A stretch of DNA of 64,000 nucleotides from positions 62,001-126,000 of the forward strand of contig NZ_QJRX01000009.1 in the NCBI RefSeq assembly GCF_003205495.1, in the 5' to 3' direction. Made by a program: the position numbers and the translations under genes. The notes below the pieces were generated by a model. That model saw nothing but the letters and a program-made list of their open reading frames with translations. It did no database searches and was not told the origin of the DNA. Shown one piece after another: positions 1 through 7,568 of the stretch. Origin of the DNA: Aquipseudomonas alcaligenes. Lineage in GTDB: Bacteria; Pseudomonadota; Gammaproteobacteria; Pseudomonadales; Pseudomonadaceae. Each line of letters starts with the position of its first letter. The first letter of the stretch is position 1.

Positions 1-1
1 G

Positions 2-445
2 GACGTGCTGCTGGTGGACGGTGGCAAGGGCCAGCTGGCCATGGCATGCGAAGTGCTGGAGGAGCTGGCGGTGCCGGAGCTGATCCTGCTCGGCGTGGCC
101 AAGGGCGTGACCCGCAAGCCAGGCCTGGAAACCCTCTATCTCAACGATGCCGATCACGAATTCACCCTGCCCGGCGACTCGCCGGCCCTGCACCTGATCC
201 AGCAGATCCGCGACGAGGCGCACCGCTTCGCCATCACCGGGCACCGCGCGCGACGAGGCAAGGCGCGGCGCACCTCGAGCCTGGAGGATGTCGCCGGCAT
301 CGGTCCCAAGCGCCGGCGCGAGCTGCTCAAGCACTTCGGCGGGCTGCAGGAACTCAACCGCGCCAGCGTCGAGGAGATCGCCAAGGCGCCGGGCATTAGC
401 AAAAAGCTCGCCGAGTCGATTTATGCCGCCTTGCACAGCGAGTAG
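2..445 (+). CDS. uvrC: UvrC excinuclease subunit C, C-terminal part (5' truncated by window)
   Basis: This is the last ~147 residues of UvrC, the nuclease that incises on both sides of a lesion in UvrABC nucleotide excision repair. The open frame runs in from the window edge, so the start is not visible. It begins inside the RNase H-like 5'-incision domain ([10 protein letters not shown] motif) and ends with tandem helix-hairpin-helix DNA-binding motifs ([13 protein letters not shown] and [13 protein letters not shown]). pgsA follows after 33 bases, the uvrC-pgsA order usual in Pseudomonas and other gammaproteobacteria. Nothing suggests damage; only the 5' part is outside the window. Confidence 0.97.
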   Translation, partial: DVLLVDGGKGQLAMACEVLEELAVPELILLGVAKGVTRKPGLETLYLNDADHEFTLPGDSPALHLIQQIRDEAHRFAITGHRARRGKARRTSSLEDVAGIGPKRRRELLKHFGGLQELNRASVEEIAKAPGISKKLAESIYAALHSE

Positions 446-478
446 AATGCGCGCTCAACTCGCTGGCCAGTGGTCCCG

Positions 479-1039
479 ATGAACATCCCCAACCTGCTCA
501 CCGTACTGCGCGTCGCCCTGATTCCGGTCTTCATCCTGTTCTTCTATCTGCCGTTCGCCTGGAGCTACTGGGCGGCCAGCGCGGTGTTCGCCCTGGCGGC
601 AGTGACCGACTGGTTCGACGGCTACCTGGCCCGGCGCTGGGAGCAAAGCACGCCGTTCGGCGCCTTCCTCGACCCGGTGGCGGACAAGCTGATGGTGGCC
701 GTGGCGCTGGTGCTGCTGGTGGAGGAGCACGCCAACCTGTGGCTGAGCCTGCCTGCGGTGATCATCATCGGCCGTGAGATCGTGGTTTCCGCGCTGCGCG
801 AGTGGATGGCCGAGCTGGGCGCGCGGGCGCACGTGGCCGTGTCCAATCTGGGCAAGTGGAAGACTGCCGCGCAGATGGTGGCGCTGATCATCCTGCTGGG
901 TAATCCGCCGCAACTGACCGTCTGGGTCGGCCTCGGTTACGTCCTGCTGATCGTGGCGGCGGCACTCACCCTGTGGTCCATGCTGCAATACCTGCTGGCT
1001 GCCTGGCCGCACCTCAGCATCGATGCCGAGAAGAAATAA
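479..1039 (+). CDS. pgsA: CDP-diacylglycerol-glycerol-3-phosphate 3-phosphatidyltransferase
   Basis: PgsA makes phosphatidylglycerophosphate from CDP-diacylglycerol and glycerol 3-phosphate in the inner membrane, the committed step to phosphatidylglycerol and cardiolipin. The 186-residue protein has the CDP-alcohol phosphotransferase signature DWFDGYLAR...G...D...D (around residues 44-70) and four or more hydrophobic membrane segments, and the length is normal for the family. I chose the ATG that gives [12 protein letters not shown], the usual N-terminus. A GTG nine bases upstream is in frame but less likely. It probably shares transcription with uvrC, and three tRNA genes follow. Confidence 0.96.
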   Translation: MNIPNLLTVLRVALIPVFILFFYLPFAWSYWAASAVFALAAVTDWFDGYLARRWEQSTPFGAFLDPVADKLMVAVALVLLVEEHANLWLSLPAVIIIGREIVVSALREWMAELGARAHVAVSNLGKWKTAAQMVALIILLGNPPQLTVWVGLGYVLLIVAAALTLWSMLQYLLAAWPHLSIDAEKK

Positions 1040-1059
1040 AGTATTTTTGAATCAAGGGG

Positions 1060-1087
1060 TTGACGAGGCGTTTCGAATCTATAGAAT
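1060..1087 (+). promoter_or_regulatory. sigma-70 promoter of tRNA-Gly/tRNA-Cys
   Basis: TTGACG (1060-1065), a 16-base spacer and TAGAAT (1082-1087) lie 18 bases before tRNA-Gly. The -10 is followed by a GC-rich discriminator (GGCGCCCG), as in stringently controlled stable-RNA promoters. Confidence 0.75.
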
Positions 1088-1105
1088 GGCGCCCGTCACC
1101 AAGAC

Positions 1106-1181
<76 letters not shown>

Positions 1182-1224
1182 GATTGTTGACGTTGACGCC
1201 GCGGTAAGCGGCGTCTTCGTTTGA

Positions 1225-1298
1225 GGCCGGGTGGCAGAGTGGTCATGCAGCGGATTGCAAATCCGTGTACGCCGGTTCGATTCCGACCTCGGCCTCCA
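1225..1298 (+). tRNA. tRNA-Cys (GCA)
   Basis: A 74-base tRNA including encoded CCA. The acceptor GGCCGGG pairs with CTCGGCC (one G-U), the anticodon loop ATTGCAAAT gives GCA, and the T-loop is GTTCGATTC. A terminator follows at once. Confidence 0.97.
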
Positions 1299-1306
1299 CT
1301 ACAAGT

Positions 1307-1344
1307 AAAGCCCCGTAGATCGTTGATCTACGGGGCTTTTTCTT
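1307..1344 (+). terminator. rho-independent terminator after tRNA-Cys
   Basis: A perfect 15-bp stem (AAAGCCCCGTAGATC and its complement) with a 3-base loop is followed by a T-rich run. It ends the Gly-Cys tRNA transcript and separates it from the tRNA-Leu promoter. Confidence 0.95.
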
Positions 1345-1348
1345 TACC

Positions 1349-1377
1349 TTGCCGGGTTGGCGCGGGCTGTATATAGT
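1349..1377 (+). promoter_or_regulatory. sigma-70 promoter of tRNA-Leu
   Basis: TTGCCG (1349-1354), a 17-base spacer and TATAGT (1372-1377) lie 26 bases before tRNA-Leu, directly after the preceding terminator. tRNA-Leu is therefore an independent unit. Confidence 0.75.
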
Positions 1378-1402
1378 CCAGCCCTCGCTTCACCGCGCTA
1401 CC

Positions 1403-1489
1403 GCCCGAATGGCGAAATCGGTAGACGCAGGGGACTTAAAATCCCTCGCCAGCAATGGCATGCCGGTTCGAGTCCGGCTTCGGGCACCA
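1403..1489 (+). tRNA. tRNA-Leu (TAA)
   Basis: An 87-base class II tRNA with a long variable arm (CGCCAGCAATGGCAT) and encoded CCA. The acceptor GCCCGAA pairs with TTCGGGC and the anticodon is TAA (GACTTAAAATC). Confidence 0.97.
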
Positions 1490-1550
1490 TCTGCACAGCT
1501 TTCCCTCCTTGCGACCTCCTATAATCGGGCCTACGGCACAAGGAGTCCGC

Positions 1551-2282
1551 ATGCTTTCCGACAAGGCTTACCTGCCGCACCTGCTGGCGGCGCTGTGGTT
1601 CCTGGGGTGCTGGCTGGGCTATGCCCGCTATGCGATCTGGAAGGGGCGCGACACGGCCTGCCTGGCCAGTGTGATGCATCTGTACCGCGAGGACTGGATG
1701 CGCCGCATGCTGCTACGGGAAAACCGCATCGCCGACGCCAGCGTGATCGGTAACCTCGAGCGCAATGCCTCGTTCTTCGCCTCCAGTACCCTGATCATCC
1801 TGGCCGGTGTGCTTACCGTGCTGGGTGCTTCGGATCGAGCGGTGTCGCTGCTGCAGGACCTGCCGTTGGTGCAGGCCGCCAGTCGCGAGCTGTCCGAGCT
1901 CAAGCTGATCTGCCTGGCGATGGTGTTCGTCTATGCCTTCTTCACCTTCAGCTGGTGCATGCGCCAGTACAACTTCGCCTCGGTGCTGATCGGCTCGGCG
2001 CCGCTGGTGGCCGAGCGCGGCCTGTCCGAGCCGCAACGCGAGGCCTATGCGGTGCGCACTGCGCGAGTGATCTCGATGGCGGTCAATCAGTTCAACCTGG
2101 GCTTGCGTTCCTATTACTTCGGCATGGCGACCCTGGGCTGGTTCATCCACCCCTGGTTCTTCATGCTGCTCAGCGCCGGTGTGGTGCTGGTGCTGTATCA
2201 CCGCGAGTTCCATTCCGATGTCCTGAAAGTGATGGTCCATACCCAGACCACCGGCACGCCGACCAAGGAGAAAAACCCATGA
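1551..2282 (+). CDS. DUF599 family inner-membrane protein
   Basis: A 243-residue membrane protein of the DUF599 type, whose function is not established. The start is the ATG giving MLSDKAYLPHLL, preceded by AAGGAG with good spacing; the longer open frame upstream runs through tRNA-Leu and cannot be the gene. Visible features are an N-terminal membrane segment (about residues 8-28), a hydrophobic helix near 75-93, another near 120-138, and a final pair around 190-225, with a charged cytoplasmic stretch between. The stop overlaps the next start (ATGA), so translation is probably coupled to the MAPEG gene. Confidence 0.8.
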   Translation: MLSDKAYLPHLLAALWFLGCWLGYARYAIWKGRDTACLASVMHLYREDWMRRMLLRENRIADASVIGNLERNASFFASSTLIILAGVLTVLGASDRAVSLLQDLPLVQAASRELSELKLICLAMVFVYAFFTFSWCMRQYNFASVLIGSAPLVAERGLSEPQREAYAVRTARVISMAVNQFNLGLRSYYFGMATLGWFIHPWFFMLLSAGVVLVLYHREFHSDVLKVMVHTQTTGTPTKEKNP

Positions 2283-2674
2283 CATTGCCACTGTGGTGCC
2301 TGTTCATCAGCGCGATACTGATCTTTCTGGCCAAGATCCCGGTGGCCAAGGCCATGGCCGAGGAGGGCGGCGGGCGCTACGACAACCACCACCCGCGGGC
2401 CCAGCAGGCACGCCTGACGGGCTTTGGTGCGCGCGCTCTGGCAGCGCATCAGAACAGTTTCGAGGCCTTCCCGCTGTTCGCCGCCGGCGTGCTGGTGGCG
2501 CATGTGACCCAGAGCCAGGGGGCGCTGGTGGACGGGGCGGCGCTGCTGTTCGTGCTCGCCCGGGTGCTCTATGTGGTGCTGTACTGGGTCGATCTGGCCT
2601 GGCAGCGCAGCCTGGTGTGGGTGGTGGGGCTGGCCTGCAGCCTTCTGCTGATGCTCAGCCCGGCGTTGGCCTGA
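2279..2674 (+). CDS. MAPEG family inner-membrane protein
   Basis: A 131-residue protein with four predicted membrane helices, resembling the bacterial MAPEG family (membrane-associated proteins in eicosanoid and glutathione metabolism). Typical marks are the RYDNHHPR loop after helix 1 and the AHQNSFEAFPLFAAGV segment. Bacterial members are mostly uncharacterised and a glutathione-linked role is only inferred. The ATG overlaps the stop of the DUF599 gene by four bases, so the two form an operon. A hairpin with no T-run lies between it and the convergent lipoprotein gene. Confidence 0.85.
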   Translation: MTLPLWCLFISAILIFLAKIPVAKAMAEEGGGRYDNHHPRAQQARLTGFGARALAAHQNSFEAFPLFAAGVLVAHVTQSQGALVDGAALLFVLARVLYVVLYWVDLAWQRSLVWVVGLACSLLLMLSPALA

Positions 2675-2679
2675 ACGGC

Positions 2680-2705
2680 AGGAGGCCCGCATCTGCGGGC
2701 CTCCT
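2680..2705. terminator. hairpin between convergent genes
   Basis: An 11-bp perfect stem (AGGAGGCCCGC, loop ATCT) sits between the MAPEG gene and the convergent lipoprotein gene. It lacks a T-run on either strand, so it is at best a weak terminator or an mRNA 3'-end stabiliser. Confidence 0.5.
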
Positions 2706-2709
2706 GGTC

Positions 2710-3000
2710 TCACTGGGCGTCGATCGCGTCCTTGGCCTCGTCGCCGGCTTCCTGGATGGCGTCCGCCGCGTCGTCGGCGGCTTCCTCGACCTTCTCGCCG
2801 ACGGTGGGCTCCTTGCCCAGCGCTTCGTTGGTCTTCTGCTCGATGGCCTCGCCAGTGTCCTTGGCGGCTTCGCCGAGGGACTCCATGGCCTCGGAGACAT
2901 TCTCCTTGGCCGATTCCACCTTGTCTTCCGAGGACTGCTCGCAAGCGGTCAGACCCAGCATGGCGGCCAGCAGCAGGGCATAGGTAAAGGGTTTGCTCAT
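2710..3000 (-). CDS. small alanine/glutamate-rich outer-membrane lipoprotein
   Basis: A 96-residue lipoprotein of unknown role. The N-terminus is a lipoprotein signal with lipobox LTAC (Cys20); residue +2 is Glu, so outer-membrane sorting is expected. The mature part is a run of amphipathic heptad-like segments (KVESAKENVSEAMESLGEAAK and similar), acidic and Ala-rich, with no cysteine besides the lipid anchor. Such repeats recall small stress-induced, LEA-like or Lpp-like coiled coils, but I cannot place it in a named family. It stands alone, convergent to the MAPEG gene. Confidence 0.82.
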   Translation of the reverse strand: MSKPFTYALLLAAMLGLTACEQSSEDKVESAKENVSEAMESLGEAAKDTGEAIEQKTNEALGKEPTVGEKVEEAADDAADAIQEAGDEAKDAIDAQ

Positions 3001-3178
3001 GTCGTCTCTCCTTTGGTGACGGGACTATCCTCAATCCGGCAATTGGAGGGCGACGGACCGGCCAAAGTTCCGCCGCATCCGGCCAAGCGTGCGTCGCATC
3101 ACATCCCGTGCGCTGTGTCGCGCGGCGGCCGAGGGGGTATCATGCGCGCCTTTTGCAACATCGCCGGGAACTGCAGTC

Positions 3179-3652
3179 ATGAGCGATAACCCTGTTCTAG
3201 AGCGCGCCGAGCGCTTTCTTTCGGCCCTGCGCCATTGCCAGGTGCTGGGTCTTAGCGTGCACGAGGCCAAGCCCGCAGGCCTGACCCTGCGCCTGCCGTA
3301 CAGCACCCAGATCATCGGCAATCCGGAAACCGGGGTGATCCACGGCGGCGCCATCACCACCCTGATGGACACCACCTGCGGCATCTCCACCGTCTGCGTG
3401 CTGCCGGAGTTCGAGATCTGCCCGACCCTCGACCTGCGCATCGACTACATGCGCCCGGCCCAGCCGCACAAGGACGTCTTCGGCTTCGCCGAATGCTACC
3501 GGGTCACCGAGAACATCATCTTTACCCGCGGCTATGCCTATCAGGACAACCCGGACGAGCCGATCGCCCATGTGGTCGGTGCCTTCATGCGCATGGGCAA
3601 GGGCGCCCAGGGCGACAAGGAGCTCAAACGCAATATCCAGGGAGGTGCCTGA
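3179..3652 (+). CDS. PaaI-like hotdog thioesterase, first of a tandem pair
   Basis: A 157-residue single hotdog domain of the PaaI/YbgC class that hydrolyses acyl-CoA or aryl-CoA thioesters. The VIHGGAITTLMDTTCG segment (about residues 55-70) is the family's HGG motif with the catalytic acidic residue on the following helix. I took the ATG giving MSDNPVLERAE; the upstream extension is rich in Arg/Ala and unlike the family. The stop overlaps the next start by one base (TGATG), so it is translationally coupled to a second, different hotdog protein. The substrate cannot be read from sequence. Confidence 0.88.
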   Translation: MSDNPVLERAERFLSALRHCQVLGLSVHEAKPAGLTLRLPYSTQIIGNPETGVIHGGAITTLMDTTCGISTVCVLPEFEICPTLDLRIDYMRPAQPHKDVFGFAECYRVTENIIFTRGYAYQDNPDEPIAHVVGAFMRMGKGAQGDKELKRNIQGGA

Positions 3653-4098
3653 TGGCCGCGCTCAACCTCAATACCCTGGTGCGCCAGGCCCATGAGAAGA
3701 ACGACTACGACGCGCTGATCAGCCTGATCCCCTACGCCAAGCTGATCGGCATCGAGTGCCTGCGCCTGGGCGACGACATGGTGTTCCGCCTGCCGGCGAG
3801 CAAGGACAACATCGGCAACCCGATCCTGCCGGCGCTGCACGGCGGGGTCATCGCCGGTTTCATGGAACATGCGGCCATGCTGCACCTGCTGATGTTCATG
3901 GGCATCCCGCATTTGCCGAAAATCATCGACTTCTCGATAGATTACCTGCGCGCCGGTCATTATCGTGACACCTACGCCCAGTGCCAGGTGTGGCGCCAGG
4001 GCCGGCGGGTGGCCAACGTCGCCATCACGGCCTGGCAGACCAGCCAGAGCGAGCCCATCGCCACGGCACGCGCCCACTTCAAGGTCGACGAACCCTGA
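3652..4098 (+). CDS. PaaI-like hotdog thioesterase, second of a tandem pair
   Basis: A 148-residue hotdog protein, distinct from its upstream partner but with the same core: ALHGGVIAGFMEHAA (about 63-77) replaces the partner's HGGAITTLMDT, and the FSIDYLRAGH strand matches the partner's LRIDYMRPAQ. The ATG overlaps the previous stop. Tight coupling of two different single hotdog domains suggests a hetero-oligomeric thioesterase, or two enzymes of one pathway; this is inference. A 44-base gap with no clear terminator leads to the next gene. Confidence 0.87.
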   Translation: MAALNLNTLVRQAHEKNDYDALISLIPYAKLIGIECLRLGDDMVFRLPASKDNIGNPILPALHGGVIAGFMEHAAMLHLLMFMGIPHLPKIIDFSIDYLRAGHYRDTYAQCQVWRQGRRVANVAITAWQTSQSEPIATARAHFKVDEP

Positions 4099-4142
4099 GT
4101 GAGTGGCGGGGCGCAGCATAAGAACAGAACAAGGAATCCTCA

Positions 4143-5396
4143 ATGGATGCGTTGCTGATCCTCGGCGGCCTGCTGCTGATCCTCGTCGGCCTGGTCTGGC
4201 TGGTGATGCGGGCCTTCTCCACCAGCCTGCTGTGGGGCTGGGGCAGTCTGATACCGCCGCTCACCCTGGTCTACGTGCTGCGCCACTGGCGCATGGCGCG
4301 CCAGGCCGTGGTGCTCATGGCCCTGGGCTGCATCCCGCTGGTGGTGGGCATGGTGCTGATGGCCAACCGGGATGCCGCGCGCCTGGAGGCCATCCTCAGC
4401 CTGCGTTGGCTCAAGGAGGCGCCCAAGGCCCCGGCCGAGCTGGATATCCGCCTGCATGGCGAGCTCAACGGCCAACCGTTCAAGCCGCAGTATGCCGAGC
4501 TGATCGACGGCGTGCTGAGCCTGCGCGAAGGCGAGGATTTCTTCGCCCGCCGCGAGGTGACCATCCGCCTGCCGCAGGCGCAGAAGGCCCCGGTGCAGCT
4601 GGATGTGCTGCCGGAAGACGAGGGCGCGCTGCCGGAGGTGGAGATCAGCTGGCTGCTGCCCGAGCAGGACCTGCCGGAGGCACGTCGCCTGAGCCAGGGC
4701 TATACCCTGCACCTGGACCTGCAGGCCCTGCCGCCGAACAAGCTGCAGGGCGACTTCCACCTGGTCCTGCCGCCGTCCTTCAAGACCAGCCTGAGTGGGC
4801 GCCTGGAGCTGTTCGCCGACCGCCTGCGCTACCGGGACGGTCGCCTCGATACCCGCTTCGATTCCCGCGAGACCCTGGCCAAGGTCATCGACGACCACCT
4901 GCAGCGTCGCTTCGCCACCCGCCTGGTGCAGCTGGCCGAGTTGCCGGACGTGACCTTCCCGGCCAGTGAGCTGCCGCTGCAGGTGCAGGCCAGGATCAAC
5001 GGCGCCGAGCAGAGCCTGGCGCTGGTGCTGGAGAAAGGCCCGCGTGGCTGGCAGGTGCGCGATGATCGCTACCCCGAGCTGGCGGCCCAGGAGGCGCGTG
5101 CCGAAACGGTGGTCCAGGCCGAGGAGCCGGAACAAGCCCCGCAGGCCAGCGCCCGGGCACCCCTGGATCGCCGCCTGCGTTTCTCCCTGGCACGCCTGCA
5201 GCGCAACCCGGAACAGTACCGGCAACTGCTGATGCGTGTGAGCAAGGCCAGCGGCGGCACCCTGGAGGGGCGCTTCGTCGGTCTCGACGGCGATGGCAGC
5301 ATCCGCCTCAGCCAGCAGCTGGGCAGCGGCGCCGGCCAGGCCAGCTTCAGCTTCAAGCCGGAAGAGATCGAGCGCATCGAGCTGTTGCAGCCCTGA
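4143..5396 (+). CDS. membrane-anchored protein of unknown function upstream of htpG
   Basis: A 417-residue protein. Three hydrophobic segments near the N-terminus (about residues 3-22, 28-45 and 54-74) are followed by a ~340-residue soluble region rich in Leu, Glu and Arg. The segment after the membrane part looks like alternating beta strands (LDIRLHGELNG, LQGDFHLVLPP), and the C-terminus holds a helical part followed by a small beta domain (GRFVGLDGDGSIRLSQ). I do not recognise a catalytic motif. A homologue sits next to htpG in other pseudomonads, but co-regulation is unlikely because htpG has its own heat-shock promoter. Confidence 0.72.
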   Translation: MDALLILGGLLLILVGLVWLVMRAFSTSLLWGWGSLIPPLTLVYVLRHWRMARQAVVLMALGCIPLVVGMVLMANRDAARLEAILSLRWLKEAPKAPAELDIRLHGELNGQPFKPQYAELIDGVLSLREGEDFFARREVTIRLPQAQKAPVQLDVLPEDEGALPEVEISWLLPEQDLPEARRLSQGYTLHLDLQALPPNKLQGDFHLVLPPSFKTSLSGRLELFADRLRYRDGRLDTRFDSRETLAKVIDDHLQRRFATRLVQLAELPDVTFPASELPLQVQARINGAEQSLALVLEKGPRGWQVRDDRYPELAAQEARAETVVQAEEPEQAPQASARAPLDRRLRFSLARLQRNPEQYRQLLMRVSKASGGTLEGRFVGLDGDGSIRLSQQLGSGAGQASFSFKPEEIERIELLQP

Positions 5397-5408
5397 TTCG
5401 GGCAAGGT

Positions 5409-5436
5409 CTTGAAATCCTTCCCGAAGTCCCCATCT
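5409..5436 (+). promoter_or_regulatory. sigma-32 (RpoH) heat-shock promoter of htpG
   Basis: CTTGAAA (5409-5415), a 13-base spacer and CCCCATCT (5429-5436) match the sigma-32 consensus (CTTGAAA-N11-16-CCCCATNT) exactly. Transcription should begin near 5443, about 50 bases before the htpG ATG. Confidence 0.93.
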
Positions 5437-5491
5437 GCAGGACATCCGCCGCGTTCGCGGCCTTCTGTCCTGCATGTGGAGTTCGATGACC

Positions 5492-7396
5492 ATGAGTGTG
5501 GAAACTCAAAAAGAGACCCTGGGCTTCCAGACCGAGGTGAAGCAGCTGCTGCACCTGATGATCCATTCCTTGTACTCGAACAAGGAAATCTTCCTCCGTG
5601 AGCTGATCTCCAACGCCTCGGACGCCGCCGACAAGCTGCGCTTCGAGGCCCTGGCCAAGCCCGAGCTGCTCGAGGGTGGCGATCCGCTCAAGATCCGCCT
5701 GTCCTTCGACAAGGACGCCAAGACCGTCACCCTCGAGGACAACGGCATCGGCATGAGCCGCGAGGAAGTCATCGCCCACCTGGGCACCATCGCCAAGTCC
5801 GGCACCGCCGACTTCCTGAAGAACCTCTCTGGCGACCAGAAGAAGGATTCGCACCTGATCGGCCAGTTCGGCGTGGGCTTCTACTCGGCCTTCATCGTCG
5901 CCGACCAGGTCGAGGTGTTCACCCGTCGCGCCGGCGCTGCCGCCAGCGAGGGCGTGCACTGGTCGAGCCGCGGCGAGGGCGAGTTCGAAGTCGCCACGAT
6001 CGACAAGGCCGAGCGCGGTACCCGCATCGTCCTGCACCTGAAGAGTGGCGAGGAAGAGTTCGCCGACGGCTGGCGCCTGCGCAACATCGTCAAGAAGTAC
6101 TCCGACCACATCGCCCTGCCCATCGAGCTGCCGAAGGAACACTACGGCGAAGACAAGGATAAGCCGGCCGAGCCGGAGTGGGAAACCGTCAACCGCGCCA
6201 GCGCGCTGTGGACCCGCCCGCGCACCGAGGTCAAGGACGAGGAATACCAGGAGTTCTACAAGCACGTCGCCCACGACTTCGAGAACCCGCTGTCCTGGAG
6301 CCACAACAAGGTCGAAGGCAAGCTGGAATACACCTCGCTGCTCTACGTGCCGGCCCGCGCACCGTTCGACCTGTACCACCGCGAGGCACCGAAGGGCCTG
6401 AAGCTCTATGTGCAGCGCGTGTTCATCATGGATCAGGCCGACCAGTTCCTGCCGTTGTACCTGCGCTTCATCAAGGGCGTGGTCGACTCCAACGACCTGT
6501 CGCTCAACGTCTCCCGCGAGATCCTGCAATCCGGCCCGGTGATCGACTCGATGAAGTCGGCGCTGACCAAGCGCGTGCTGGACATGCTGGAGAAGCTGGC
6601 CAAGGACAAGCCCGAGGACTACAAGGCCTTCTGGAAGGCCTTCGGCCAGGTGCTCAAGGAAGGCCCGGCGGAAGACTTCGCCAACAAGGAGAAGATCGCC
6701 GGACTGCTGCTCTTCGCCTCCACCGCCGACGAGAGCGGCGAGCAGAGCGTGGCCCTGGCCGACTACATCGGCCGCATGAAGGAAGGCCAGGACAAGGTCT
6801 ACTACCTCACCGGCGAGACCCATGCGCAGATCAAGAACAGCCCGCATCTGGAAGTCTTCCGCAAGAAGGGCATCGAGGTGCTGCTGCTGACCGACCGCAT
6901 CGACGAGTGGCTGATGAGCTACCTGACCGAGTTCGACGGCAAGCACTTCGTCGACGTCGCCCGTGGCGACCTGGACCTGGGCAAGCTCGACTCGGAAGAG
7001 GACAAGAAGGCCCAGGAAGAGGTGGCCAAGGCCAAGGAGGGGCTGCTGGAGCGCCTCAAGGGCGCGCTGGGCGAACAGGTCAAGGAAGTGCGGGTATCGC
7101 ATCGTCTGACCGACTCGCCGGCGATCCTCGCCATCGGCGAGCAGGACCTCGGCCTGCAGATGCGCCAGATCCTCGAGGCCAGCGGGCAGAAGGTGCCGGA
7201 GTCCAAGCCGATCTTCGAGATCAACCCGGGCCACCCGCTGATCGAGAAGCTGGATGCCGAGGCCGACGAGGACCGTTTCGCCGACCTCTCGCACATCCTC
7301 TTCGACCAGGCCGCCCTGGCCGCCGGCGACAGCCTGAAGGACCCGGCCAGCTACGTACGACGCCTGAACAAGCTGCTGGTCGAGCTGTCCGCCTGA
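5492..7396 (+). CDS. htpG: HtpG, bacterial Hsp90 molecular chaperone
   Basis: HtpG is the cytoplasmic ATP-dependent Hsp90 chaperone. The 634-residue protein has the N-terminal GHKL ATPase with [20 protein letters not shown] and [11 protein letters not shown] motifs. The middle domain follows, including the catalytic-loop arginine region ([10 protein letters not shown]), then the C-terminal dimerisation domain. It lacks the charged linker and MEEVD tail of eukaryotic Hsp90, as expected. The start giving [15 protein letters not shown] matches the family; upstream in-frame ATGs would add only a few unrelated residues. A sigma-32 promoter precedes the gene and a clear terminator ends it, so it is a single-gene heat-shock unit. 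Confidence 0.98.
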   Translation: MSVETQKETLGFQTEVKQLLHLMIHSLYSNKEIFLRELISNASDAADKLRFEALAKPELLEGGDPLKIRLSFDKDAKTVTLEDNGIGMSREEVIAHLGTIAKSGTADFLKNLSGDQKKDSHLIGQFGVGFYSAFIVADQVEVFTRRAGAAASEGVHWSSRGEGEFEVATIDKAERGTRIVLHLKSGEEEFADGWRLRNIVKKYSDHIALPIELPKEHYGEDKDKPAEPEWETVNRASALWTRPRTEVKDEEYQEFYKHVAHDFENPLSWSHNKVEGKLEYTSLLYVPARAPFDLYHREAPKGLKLYVQRVFIMDQADQFLPLYLRFIKGVVDSNDLSLNVSREILQSGPVIDSMKSALTKRVLDMLEKLAKDKPEDYKAFWKAFGQVLKEGPAEDFANKEKIAGLLLFASTADESGEQSVALADYIGRMKEGQDKVYYLTGETHAQIKNSPHLEVFRKKGIEVLLLTDRIDEWLMSYLTEFDGKHFVDVARGDLDLGKLDSEEDKKAQEEVAKAKEGLLERLKGALGEQVKEVRVSHRLTDSPAILAIGEQDLGLQMRQILEASGQKVPESKPIFEINPGHPLIEKLDAEADEDRFADLSHILFDQAALAAGDSLKDPASYVRRLNKLLVELSA

Positions 7397-7410
7397 CCGG
7401 CAGTGCCGTG

Positions 7411-7435
7411 AAAAGCCCGCTTCGGCGGGCTTTTT
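7411..7435 (+). terminator. rho-independent terminator of htpG
   Basis: The stem AAAGCCCGC / GCGGGCTTT with a TTCG tetraloop and a T-run starts 14 bases after the htpG stop. Confidence 0.93.
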
Positions 7436-7568
7436 CATGCCCGCGAAAAATAGCGCTGGAGCTTGCTCGATGATGGCTATCTAATGGCTCTTTCCAGGTG
7501 CCAGTGCCTGGCGCCGGCCCGTGCGGGCCTGCTTAACTTGCCATCGTCTATCCGTGCCCGCTGCCCCT

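Noticed and set aside
5069..7438. A 789-codon open frame antisense to htpG
   Set aside because: Its translation is low-complexity (Leu/Gln/Val/Ala/Asp) and mirrors the htpG codons; htpG is unmistakable. High-GC third positions keep antisense frames open.
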